Positions 1 to 4,941 are shown, counted from the stretch's first letter. The stretch is 5,027 nucleotides of DNA from RGIG2161 sp964525525 (GCA_964525525.1 CAZGHD010000145.1:1-5027); one strand, 5' to 3'. Notes: generated by a model from the letters alone, not told the origin. A program made the numbers and translations.

Positions 1-59
1 AATTTCAACTCCACACAGCAGTTATCGAAGTTATATTCGTAGGATATAAGGCGTTTCAT
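1..59 (-). CDS. Unidentified protein, N-terminal 19 codons only (runs off left edge)
   Basis: An ATG at 59-57 opens a frame that stays open to the window edge and reads MKRLISYEYNFDNCCVELK. A consensus Shine-Dalgarno GGAGGT (plus-strand ACCTCC at 68-73) lies 8 bases upstream, which makes the start convincing despite the short visible part. It lies 65 bases downstream of the truncated helix-turn-helix frame on the same strand. No credible promoter is seen in the gap, so the two are probably co-transcribed. Nineteen residues with two adjacent cysteines do not allow a family assignment, and no function is proposed. Confidence 0.6.
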   Translation of the reverse strand, partial: MKRLISYEYNFDNCCVELK

Positions 60-124
60 AGGGTTTTACCTCCAAAATTATATTGTTTGGAAGTAATGTA
101 AGCGTGGGTTTTGGTGTGGTATCT

Positions 125-253
125 TTAACTATGGGAAATCTCGGTCTCCCACTGTGAGACCGCTTTCGCGCTGATTCCGAGATAATCGGCAAGCTGTTCC
201 TGTGTCATATCGCGCTCACGGCGAAGTTTTTTTACTTTTGTTCCTATTGACAT
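125..253 (-). pseudogene. Truncated XRE-family helix-turn-helix regulator fragment (42 codons)
   Basis: The frame starts at the ATG at 253-251, with GGAG (plus-strand CTCC at 263-266) 9 bases upstream, and ends at TAA (125-127). Residues about 7-37 carry a clear XRE/Cro-cI DNA-binding motif: a first helix KKLRRERD, the TQEQLADYLG helix, the turn GIS, and the recognition helix AKAVSQWE. Family members of this kind continue for at least two more helices, usually with an 'SYPDI'-like stretch followed by a ligand or dimerisation tail. Here the frame ends after WETEISHS. None of the three minus-strand frames restores recognisable XRE sequence downstream, so this looks like a 3' truncation, not a simple frameshift. 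A working mini-protein is possible but would lack half of the five-helix fold. The good ribosome site and upstream -10 box suggest it is still expressed, or was until recently. Confidence 0.6.
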
Positions 254-300
254 TGAGTATCACTCCAAAATATTTTATTCAAAATCGATTTTGTGAGTTT

Positions 301-306
301 ATTATA
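301..306 (-). promoter_or_regulatory. Putative -10 box for the XRE fragment
   Basis: The minus strand reads TATAAT (plus-strand ATTATA), 47 bases upstream of the start codon at 253. A -35 hexamer at 17-base spacing (TGGATT) matches the TTGACA consensus at only three positions, so this would be a weak or activator-dependent sigma-A promoter. It is the best candidate between the upstream terminator and the gene. Confidence 0.4.
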
Positions 307-349
307 CACCCCGAGAGCAGAAAAATCCACCCGGTATTTGCACAGCTTT

Positions 350-366
350 GTATAGTTACGCTATAC
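350..366. promoter_or_regulatory. Perfect 6-bp inverted repeat, possible operator
   Basis: GTATAG (350-355) and CTATAC (361-366) form an exact dyad around a 5-base spacer TTACG. The roughly 17-bp dyad with AT-rich half sites is the kind of site bound by dimeric XRE/Cro-cI repressors. It lies about 45 bases upstream of the putative -10 box of the XRE fragment. The visible fragment lacks its probable dimerisation part, so any binder could be a full-length paralogue elsewhere. The operator role is inference; the symmetry is seen directly. Confidence 0.35.
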
Positions 367-414
367 TTTATCCGCGTATGCTTGACTTAAACGGTGATTT
401 TTAGGTTATAAATA

Positions 415-451
415 AAAAAGAACAGAGAGTTTTTAGTTCTCTGTTCTTTTT
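415..451. terminator. Bidirectional rho-independent terminator downstream of spoIVA
   Basis: A 14-bp perfect stem (415-428 with 438-451) has five A-T pairs at its base and a core AGAACAGAGA/TCTCTGTTCT. A G·T pair can be added inside, leaving a short loop. The A tract on one side and the T tract on the other give a U-tract in either reading direction. spoIVA reads leftward into it through the repeat array, and no gene reads rightward into it. Its natural job is therefore to end the spoIVA transcript and insulate the XRE fragment, which has its own -10 box beyond it. Confidence 0.8.
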
Positions 452-468
452 CAGCCTGTCATCATTTG

Positions 469-573
469 GCGATATGCCTCGCCGTGCTCGGCGCGATATG
501 TTTGCTTCGCAAACGCGATATAACCTCGCTTTGCTCGGTTGCGATATGATATAAATCCCTTGGATTTATATCA
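469..573. repeat. Palindromic repeat array with GCGATAT(A/G) spacers, ending in the spoIVA stop codon
   Basis: Four copies of GCGATATR begin at 469, 493, 515 and 541 (spacing 24, 22 and 26 bases), with small hairpins between them. These are CGCCG-tgct-CGGCG (480-493), GTTTGC-ttc-GCAAAC (500-514) and an imperfect AACC...GGTT hairpin (522-540). The last is a 12-bp perfect stem with a CTT loop (547-558 with 562-573). Its right arm ends in TCA (571-573), which is the TGA stop of spoIVA on the minus strand. The layout is typical of non-coding interspersed palindromic elements in gut Clostridia. As it lies between the spoIVA stop and the terminator, it is transcribed as the 3' UTR of spoIVA and could stabilise that mRNA. 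Confidence 0.75.
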
Positions 574-2043
574 CAAAATTATACAGATCAGCCCGCCGGA
601 ACCCTCGTTGATTATGCGTTCAAGAGTTTCGCCTATCTTTTTGCGCGCGTCGTCCGGCATATGAGAAAGCTTGGTATTAAGTCCCTCGCCGACCAGCTCA
701 TAAAGGCTCTTTCCGAACATATTGGACTCCCATATCCTCGTCGGATCCTCGGAAAATTCGTTTAGCATAAAGCTGATTATCTCCTCCGACTGCGCCTCGG
801 TGCCGACTATGGGATTGATCTCGGTCTCGATATTCGCGCGGATCATGTGAATTGAGGGCGCGGCGGCGCGCAGGCGCACCCCGTAACCGCCCGCCTGACG
901 CACGATCTCCGGCTCCTCGAGGTGAAGATCGCCTATCTCGGGCATAACTATTCCGTAGCCGAGATGCTCCGCGTCCTCCAGCGCCGAAGCTATCCGCTCG
1001 TATTTTCCGCGCACTGCGGACAGCTCTATGAGTGCTGACAGCATATCTTCCTCGCAAGATATATCCATTCCGGTCATCTCGCTGACCACCGAGTAGTAAA
1101 GCTCTCTCGGCACCGACACCGATATTTCCCCGCGTCCCGTGCCGAGGTCTATTCCCTCGACTCTCGCGCCGTCAACCAGCTCGCAGGTAAGGAGAGTTTC
1201 CCTTACGCGCGTAATATCTCCCGTCTTTTTCACACTCTCCCCTGCCGAGCGGACAACGCCGGTCAGCTCTGTGCGTATCTTGTGGTCTTGCGGGAGCGCG
1301 GACACCCACGGAGGAAGCGAAAATCGCAGTTCCCTTGCGGGAAATTCAAACAAGATCAGCTCAAGGATCCGTCCGATGTCATGTGAGTCAAGCTCGGAGC
1401 AGGAAACGAGCGCGACAGGCGCGCGGTATTTTTCTTCAAGCTCGTAGGCGAGCGCAGACGCTCCGTCCCCCGTCGGATCGGCGGAATTCAGCACTATCGC
1501 AAACGGTTTTCCGATCTTTTTAAGTTCGGCTACCGTCCTCTGCTCCGCCGCAACGTACGCCTCGCGCGGGATCTCCCCGATAGAGCCGTCGGTCGTGACC
1601 ACGACTCCGACGGTAGAGTGCTCCTCGATCACCCGCCGCGTGCCGATCTCCGCCGCCGCGGAAAACGGGATCGGCGCGCTTGACCACGGGGTATTCACCA
1701 TTCGCTCACCCTCGCCGTCCTCGCCTGTGAGTGCGCCGTCCACCATATATCCGACGCAGTCTATCATTCTCACAGACAGCCTCGCGCCGTCCGAGAGAGT
1801 TATCCCCACCGCCTCGTCCGGAATGAATTTCGGCTCGGTGGTCATCACCGCGCGTCCGCTTGCCGACTGCGGAAGCTCGTCGCGCGCGCGGCTTTTGTCG
1901 TAATCCCCGTCAATGTTCGGAATCACGAGCTGTTCCATAAATTTTTTTATAAAGGTGGATTTGCCGCTTCTCACCGGCCCAACCACTCCTATGTAGATAT
2001 CGCCGCCCGTGCGGGTGGAAATATCCTTGTAAACGGTGTCCAT
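571..2043 (-). CDS. spoIVA: Stage IV sporulation protein A, spore coat basement-layer ATPase
   Basis: The 490 residues match SpoIVA along the whole length (about 492 in Bacillus subtilis). SpoIVA coats the outer forespore membrane from the mother-cell side and polymerises with ATP hydrolysis to form the platform for coat and cortex assembly. Seen here: the N-terminal TGGDIYIGVVG leading into a Walker A loop GPVRSGKST (22-30); the family-specific TTEPKF segment (68-73) that carries the sensor threonines; the Walker B-like MIDCVGY with Asp95; and NTPW at 117-120. The fold belongs to the TRAFAC GTPase class, but the G4 NKxD motif is not intact (NSADP at 186-190), as expected for the ATP-using SpoIVA. 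The middle and C-terminal domains follow, with APSIHMI (395-401) and the terminal GSGGLICIIL, the part known to anchor on SpoVM-marked membrane. The only ribosome site, GGGGG (2057-2061), is 13 bases from the ATG, which is long, but the N-terminus fits the family. Nothing is truncated. Confidence 0.97.
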   Translation of the reverse strand: MDTVYKDISTRTGGDIYIGVVGPVRSGKSTFIKKFMEQLVIPNIDGDYDKSRARDELPQSASGRAVMTTEPKFIPDEAVGITLSDGARLSVRMIDCVGYMVDGALTGEDGEGERMVNTPWSSAPIPFSAAAEIGTRRVIEEHSTVGVVVTTDGSIGEIPREAYVAAEQRTVAELKKIGKPFAIVLNSADPTGDGASALAYELEEKYRAPVALVSCSELDSHDIGRILELILFEFPARELRFSLPPWVSALPQDHKIRTELTGVVRSAGESVKKTGDITRVRETLLTCELVDGARVEGIDLGTGRGEISVSVPRELYYSVVSEMTGMDISCEEDMLSALIELSAVRGKYERIASALEDAEHLGYGIVMPEIGDLHLEEPEIVRQAGGYGVRLRAAAPSIHMIRANIETEINPIVGTEAQSEEIISFMLNEFSEDPTRIWESNMFGKSLYELVGEGLNTKLSHMPDDARKKIGETLERIINEGSGGLICIIL

Positions 2044-2082
2044 AAACTCTGAAGATCCCCCTTTTTTGCGCTTTCGTTTGTA

Positions 2083-2112
2083 AATGTATATTCAGCTCCC
2101 GCAAGATTATGC
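2083..2112 (-). promoter_or_regulatory. Sigma-E-like promoter of spoIVA
   Basis: On the minus strand a -35 element GCATAAT (2112-2106) and a -10 element TATACATT (2090-2083) are separated by 15 bases. The Bacillus sigma-E consensus is roughly KMATATT, 14-15 bases, then CATACANT, so these match at 6 of 7 and 6 of 8 positions with correct spacing. The predicted start, near 2076, leaves about 33 bases of leader. In B. subtilis spoIVA is under mother-cell sigma-E control, so both position and motif agree with the gene. The call is by eye against a remembered consensus. Confidence 0.6.
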
Positions 2113-2116
2113 GGGA
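2097..2116. promoter_or_regulatory. 7-bp inverted repeat overlapping the spoIVA -35 element
   Basis: TCCCGCA (2097-2103) and TGCGGGA (2110-2116) form an exact dyad with a 6-base centre. It covers the -35 box and part of the spacer of the sigma-E-like promoter, so a protein bound here would block or modulate spoIVA. No T tract follows on either strand, so it is not a terminator. The regulatory role is inference. Confidence 0.3.
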
Positions 2117-2165
2117 TTTGTCCATTTTATCTTTCATTCGTCTTCCATTCGCGCGCAAAATCGGA

Positions 2166-2171
2166 TATAAT
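2166..2171 (+). promoter_or_regulatory. Putative -10 box for the glycoside hydrolase gene
   Basis: An exact TATAAT lies 31 bases upstream of the ATG at 2203, a natural distance for a sigma-A promoter with a short leader. No good -35 hexamer is present at 16-18 bases (the best, CTTCCA at 18-base spacing, matches TTGACA at three positions) and there is no TG extension. Basal expression is probably weak unless an activator helps. Confidence 0.45.
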
Positions 2172-2192
2172 AAAAGCATATAAAGCAAAAGT

Positions 2193-2198
2193 GGAGGT
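2193..2198 (+). promoter_or_regulatory. Ribosome binding site that fixes the hydrolase start at 2203
   Basis: The consensus GGAGGT lies 4 bases before ATG 2203. An in-frame GTG at 2191 would give a protein four residues longer, but it overlaps this Shine-Dalgarno sequence and has none of its own. The ATG is therefore the start. Confidence 0.8.
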
Positions 2199-2202
2199 AG
2201 TT

Positions 2203-3906
2203 ATGGGCAAAAAACCCCGTACCGTGGAGCTTACCACCGAATACGAAGCACTTACCGAGGCAGAACACACCGTCTCCTATCCCCGCCCGCAGATGAGGCG
2301 GGACGGATACTCGATTCTTGACGGCGAGTGGGATTTCAGAATAGAAAATCACGGAAAGCAGGTGTTCGCGGGAAAAATCCGCGTTCCGTTTCCGCCGGAG
2401 AGCCGACTCTCCGGTGTCGGACGCGAAATTTCTCCTGACGACGTGATGATATACGAGCGCAAATTCAGCATTTGGGCAAGCGGAAAAAGATGCATTTTGC
2501 ACGTCGGTGCGTGCGACCAGTACGCCGAGGTGTACGTAAACGGCGCGCTCGTTCGCGAAAACGAGGGCGGGTATCTGCCGATAGATATTGATGTCAGCGA
2601 ATTTGTGAAAGACGGAGAAAACTCGCTGAAAATAGTCGCGCGCGATCCGATGTGCCGCTTGCTTCCATACGGCAAGCAGACCGACAAACCGGGCGGAATG
2701 TGGTATCGCAAGATCAGCGGAATCTGGCAGACGGTGTGGCTTGAGCTCGTGCCGAAAAATTATATCGAAGGTCTCAAAATCACCCCCGACCTTCGCGGAG
2801 TTGATATTGAAGTCGTTGGCGGTGAGGGCGAAAAGCTACTTATTTTTGACGGAAAAGAGCAGAGCTTTTACAAAAATAAAATCCGTCTTGAGGTAGAAAA
2901 TCCGAGGCTGTGGTCCCCGAGCGACCCGTATTTGTACGAGTTTTCCGTTAGATGTGGGGAAGACGAGGTGCACTCATATTTCGGTTTGCGGGAGATCAAA
3001 TCGGAGAAGATCAACGGCAGACCGAGAATAACCCTAAACGGCGAGCCGATATTCCTGCACGGACTGCTCGATCAGGGCTATTTTTCGGACGGAATTTTCC
3101 TGCCCGCCGCAGACCGTGGCTTTGAGGACGACGTTATGCGGGCAAAGGAGTGCGGATTTAACTGCCTGCGAAAGCACATAAAGATAGAGCCGGATGTTTT
3201 TTACTACCTGTGCGATAAGCTCGGAATGCTGGTGCTTCAGGATGCGGTATCCTGCGGAAATTACAGTTTCCTGTACGACACCGCCCTGCCGACCGTGGGA
3301 CTGAGGTGCCTGCCTCACAGATTCAGACGGAAAGCTACCCGCGAGCAATTCATAAAGACGATGGAGGGCATGATTTCTCATCTTTACAGCCACCCGAGCG
3401 TGGTCTATTACACCGTTTTTAACGAGGGTTGGGGGCAGTTTTCCTCAGACGAGATGTACAAAAAAGTTAAAGCGCTCGACCCCACACGCATCTGCGACAC
3501 CACCTCCGGCTGGTTTAAGAAAAAGCTGTCAGACGTTGAGAGCGAGCACGTTTATTTTAAGCCGGTCAAGCTCAAATACGGCGGCGACCGCCCGACGGTG
3601 CTCAGCGAGTTCGGCGGTTATTCGTGCAAGATCGAGGGACATTCGTACAATCTTGACAAGACCTACGGATATAGGTTTTACAGCGACGTCAAGGAGTTTG
3701 AGTCCGCGCTTATCGCGCTGTACGAGAACGAGGTAATTCCCGAGGCACAGCGCGGGCTTTGCGGCGCGATCCTAACCCAGCTATCCGACGTTGAGGACGA
3801 GACCAACGGAATTTTGACCTTCGACCGTCGAGTGATTAAGGTCTCGCCCGAGAAGATGAGACGCGTGGCAGAGAAGCTCGAAAAAGCGGTAAAAAGCAAA
3901 AGTTGA
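2203..3906 (+). CDS. Glycoside hydrolase family 2 protein (beta-galactosidase/beta-glucuronidase superfamily)
   Basis: The 567-residue protein is a retaining exo-beta-glycosidase by family. It has an N-terminal jelly-roll sugar-binding domain (about 32-183, ending in the typical SGIWQTVWLE), a short immunoglobulin-like domain (about 186-263, with NPRLWSPSDPYLYEF and YFGLREI) and a TIM barrel (about 266-560). The family signature around 317-347 is present, with NCLRKH instead of the textbook NxVRxSHYP. The predicted acid/base is Glu408 in FNEGWG and the nucleophile is Glu469 in LSEFGG; both are intact. The end (TQLSDVEDETNGILTFDRR) is also normal, so the enzyme should be active. It is compact compared with LacZ (about 1024) and near UidA (about 603). 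No signal peptide or membrane segment is seen, so the substrate must be cytoplasmic. The substrate cannot be assigned, and no transporter lies alongside. The gene is divergent from spoIVA and monocistronic. The RKH-type signature suggests a broad, poorly characterised Clostridia clade. Confidence 0.93.
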   Translation: MGKKPRTVELTTEYEALTEAEHTVSYPRPQMRRDGYSILDGEWDFRIENHGKQVFAGKIRVPFPPESRLSGVGREISPDDVMIYERKFSIWASGKRCILHVGACDQYAEVYVNGALVRENEGGYLPIDIDVSEFVKDGENSLKIVARDPMCRLLPYGKQTDKPGGMWYRKISGIWQTVWLELVPKNYIEGLKITPDLRGVDIEVVGGEGEKLLIFDGKEQSFYKNKIRLEVENPRLWSPSDPYLYEFSVRCGEDEVHSYFGLREIKSEKINGRPRITLNGEPIFLHGLLDQGYFSDGIFLPAADRGFEDDVMRAKECGFNCLRKHIKIEPDVFYYLCDKLGMLVLQDAVSCGNYSFLYDTALPTVGLRCLPHRFRRKATREQFIKTMEGMISHLYSHPSVVYYTVFNEGWGQFSSDEMYKKVKALDPTRICDTTSGWFKKKLSDVESEHVYFKPVKLKYGGDRPTVLSEFGGYSCKIEGHSYNLDKTYGYRFYSDVKEFESALIALYENEVIPEAQRGLCGAILTQLSDVEDETNGILTFDRRVIKVSPEKMRRVAEKLEKAVKSKS

Positions 3907-3936
3907 AATTATTTACGGGAATTTTAAACGGTTGCC

Positions 3937-4020
3937 GTAGGGGAGGCGTTCCGCCTCCCGTTTTTGTTTCGCAAAATCTTGTTCATTTCGGTACGGGAGG
4001 GGAACCCCTCCCTTACGAGG
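3937..4020. repeat. Two-hairpin repeat unit with GTAGGG...CCCTTAC ends
   Basis: The unit opens with GTAGGGG and the terminator hairpin (stem 3941-3959). It continues through the linker GTTTTTGTTTCGC and CAAAATCTTGTTC and closes with a second hairpin, GTACGGGAGGGG (3991-4002) against CCCCTCCCTTAC (4005-4016), with one mismatch. The outer ends GTAGGG and CCCTTAC form an imperfect terminal inverted repeat. The linker is nearly repeated at 4315-4352 and 4733-4770 (GTTTTTGTTTTGC, CAAAATCTTGTTCG), so this is a genuine repeated element and not chance symmetry. Confidence 0.65.
3941..3969 (+). terminator. Rho-independent terminator of the hydrolase gene (repeat-derived)
   Basis: An 8-bp GC stem GGGAGGCG/CGCCTCCC (3941-3948 with 3952-3959) with a TTC loop is followed by GTTTTTGTTT. 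It begins 35 bases after the hydrolase stop, so it should end that transcript. The same frame, GTAGGGG-hairpin-CCCGTTTTYGTTTCGC, recurs at 4403-4438 and 4821-4856 with different stem sequences, so the terminator is one copy of the downstream repeat family. Confidence 0.7.
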
Positions 4021-4026
4021 TCATAT

Positions 4027-4112
4027 ATATCCCTATAGGAATTTTCGTGTGTAGCACGAAAATTCGCAAGGCAAGGCAACGCGCATTTTATCAGCGAGTA
4101 TCTTCCTCTACG
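4027..4112. repeat. 86-bp direct repeat, left copy
   Basis: This copy aligns with 4942-5027 at a constant offset of 915, with 6 mismatches over 86 bases. It contains an 11-bp perfect stem GAATTTTCGTG/CACGAAAATTC (4039-4049 with 4055-4065, loop TGTAG), then GCAAGGCAAGGCAAC, then the tail TTTTATCAGCGAGTAT that recurs alone at 4281 and 4699. GGCAAGGC at 4070-4077 can pair with GCCTTGCC at 4112-4119 just beyond the copy, giving a longer hairpin followed by CGTTTTTGTTT. Confidence 0.8.
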
Positions 4113-4154
4113 CCTTGCCCGTTTTTGTTTCGTGATAAATTATTCGTTCCTCGC

Positions 4155-4174
4155 GGTACGGTCGCGACCGTACC
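4155..4174. repeat. Perfect 20-bp palindrome
   Basis: GGTACGGTCG (4155-4164) is followed directly by its exact complement CGACCGTACC (4165-4174). The corresponding place in the right copy of the large repeat (4585-4594) keeps the first arm but lacks the second, together with two following T bases. The framing GGYACGG...CCTTAC is shared with the hairpin at 3990-4016. Confidence 0.85.
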
Positions 4175-4207
4175 TTACAAATAAATGATAAAATTCCATA
4201 TAACCTC

Positions 4208-4235
4208 GTAGGGCGGGGGCTTGCTCCCGCCCTAC
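4208..4235. repeat. Strong GC hairpin GTAGGGCGGG/CCCGCCCTAC
   Basis: Ten perfect pairs (4208-4217 with 4226-4235) plus a G·T and a G-C pair inside close a CTTG loop. The arms start GTAGGG and end CCCTAC, the same termini as the other GTAGGGG modules in this region. No T tract follows on the plus strand, so it is not a typical terminator. An identical copy lies at 4626-4653. Confidence 0.75.
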
Positions 4236-4406
4236 AACCGTATTTCAAAATTCCATCAAAAAAATCGCGGAAAATCCGCATTTTATCAGCGAGTATCCTC
4301 CTCTACGCCTTGCTCGTTTTTGTTTTGCAAAATCTTGTTCGTTCCGGCACGGACGTGCAATGCACGCCCCTACAAGGTTATATAGGATTTTATCGTGTGG
4401 TTGTAG

Positions 4407-4430
4407 GGGCGACCATTGGTCGCCCGTTTT
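4407..4430 (+). terminator. Terminator-like repeat hairpin (left copy)
   Basis: GGGCGACC (4407-4414) pairs with GGTCGCCC (4418-4425) around ATT and is followed by GTTTTCGTTT. Structurally it could terminate rightward transcription, although no gene reads into it after the terminator at 3941. It is the same module as the hydrolase terminator with a different stem. The identical stem at 4825-4843 is followed by GTTTTTGTTT. Confidence 0.45.
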
Positions 4431-4473
4431 CGTTTCGCGATATAACAACTCCCTCAGTCTCGCTATCGCGAGC

Positions 4474-4551
4474 GGAATATCGCAAAGCGATATTCTTAGA
4501 ACAACGCAACGCGTTGTTCCTCTCCCGTCAAGGAGGAAGCCTAACGTCTCA
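4474..4551. repeat. Chain of triloop hairpins between the two large repeat copies
   Basis: Two perfect 9-bp hairpins stand in a row: GAATATCGC-aaa-GCGATATTC (4475-4495) and GAACAACGC-aac-GCGTTGTTC (4499-4519). CTCTCCCGTCAAGGAGGAAG follows. They lie exactly where the left copy of the large repeat stops matching the right copy. The first hairpin contains the GCGATAT word of the array next to spoIVA. Confidence 0.7.
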
Positions 4552-4891
4552 TTTTCATTTCGCGATAAATCGTTCGTTCCTCGCGGTACGGTCGACAAAT
4601 AAATGATAAAATTCCATATAACCTCGTAGGGCGGGGGCTTGCTCCCGCCCTACAACCGTATTTCAAAATTCCATCAAAAAAATCGCGGAAAATCCGCATT
4701 TTATCAGCGAGTATCCTCCTCTACGCCTTGCTCGTTTTTGTTTTGCAAAATCTTGTTCGTTCCGGCACGGACGTGCAATGCACGCCCCTACAAGGTTATA
4801 TAGGATTTTATCGTGTGGTTGTAGGGGCGACCATTGGTCGCCCGTTTTTGTTTCGCGGCATAACAACTCCCTCAGTCTCGCTATCGCGAGC
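4552..4891. repeat. Large direct repeat, right copy
   Basis: This is the right-hand partner of 4122-4473. It differs by three substitutions in its first part (4563, 4571, 4572), by absence of the 12 bases that complete the 20-bp palindrome, and by three substitutions near the end (4849, 4858, 4859). All other internal hairpins are identical, so the duplication is recent or kept uniform by gene conversion. Confidence 0.9.
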
Positions 4892-4912
4892 CAGCTCCCT
4901 CGGAGAGGGAGC
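4877..4912. repeat. CTCCCTC double-hairpin element
   Basis: CTCGC-tatc-GCGAG (4877-4890) is followed by GCTCCCTC-gga-GAGGGAGC (4894-4912), an 8-bp perfect stem, preceded by AACTCCCTCAG. In the left copy of the large repeat the first hairpin is the same, but the second is replaced by the chain at 4474-4551. This arrangement looks like a repeat type common in intergenic DNA of gut Clostridia; that is recollection, not a search. Confidence 0.65.
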
Positions 4913-4941
4913 CTTATTACGAGCCTACCCCATCTATATAA

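Larger units (their letters stand above)
4122..4473. repeat. Large direct repeat, left copy
   Basis: Positions 4177-4473 match 4595-4891 at offset 418, with only 3 mismatches (4431, 4440, 4441) in 297 bases. Homology continues leftward to about 4122 at offset 430, with three substitutions at 4133, 4141 and 4142, because the right copy lacks 12 bases. In order it holds a 20-bp palindrome (4155-4174), the GTAGGGCGGG hairpin (4208-4235), a small GCGGA-aaa-TCCGC hairpin (4267-4279), the ACGTGC-type hairpin (4354-4366), the GGGCGACC-att-GGTCGCCC hairpin (4407-4425) with a T tract, and CTCGC-tatc-GCGAG (4459-4472). Confidence 0.9.

Noticed and set aside
77..82. TATAAT on the minus strand as the promoter of the gene at 1-59
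   Set aside because: The start site would fall at about position 70, inside the Shine-Dalgarno sequence at 68-73, so the leader could not contain a complete ribosome site; no -35 hexamer is seen.
202..390. 62-codon plus-strand frame across the XRE fragment upstream region
   Set aside because: It is antisense to the helix-turn-helix frame and covers the -10 box and dyad; no ribosome site is present.
382..412. Plus-strand TTGACT with TATAAA as a promoter
   Set aside because: The spacing is 19 bases and the predicted transcript would run at once into the terminator at 415-451 with no gene beyond it.
698..1903. Several 60-119 codon frames within spoIVA on both strands
   Set aside because: They are shadows caused by G+C-rich codon bias in a clearly conserved gene; none has a start signal or family motif.
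2191..2202. GTG start for the hydrolase at 2191
   Set aside because: The GTG overlaps the GGAGGT that serves ATG 2203 and has no ribosome site of its own.
3903..4184. 93-codon plus-strand frame overlapping the end of the hydrolase
   Set aside because: It overlaps the hydrolase stop, runs straight through the terminator hairpin and repeats, and has no Shine-Dalgarno sequence.
4245..4606. Open frames of about 80-117 codons on both strands in the repeat region
   Set aside because: They follow the repeat units, recur with the duplication (for example at 4663-4866), have no ribosome sites and encode low-information peptides derived from hairpin sequence. Such frames are often mis-annotated as hypothetical proteins.
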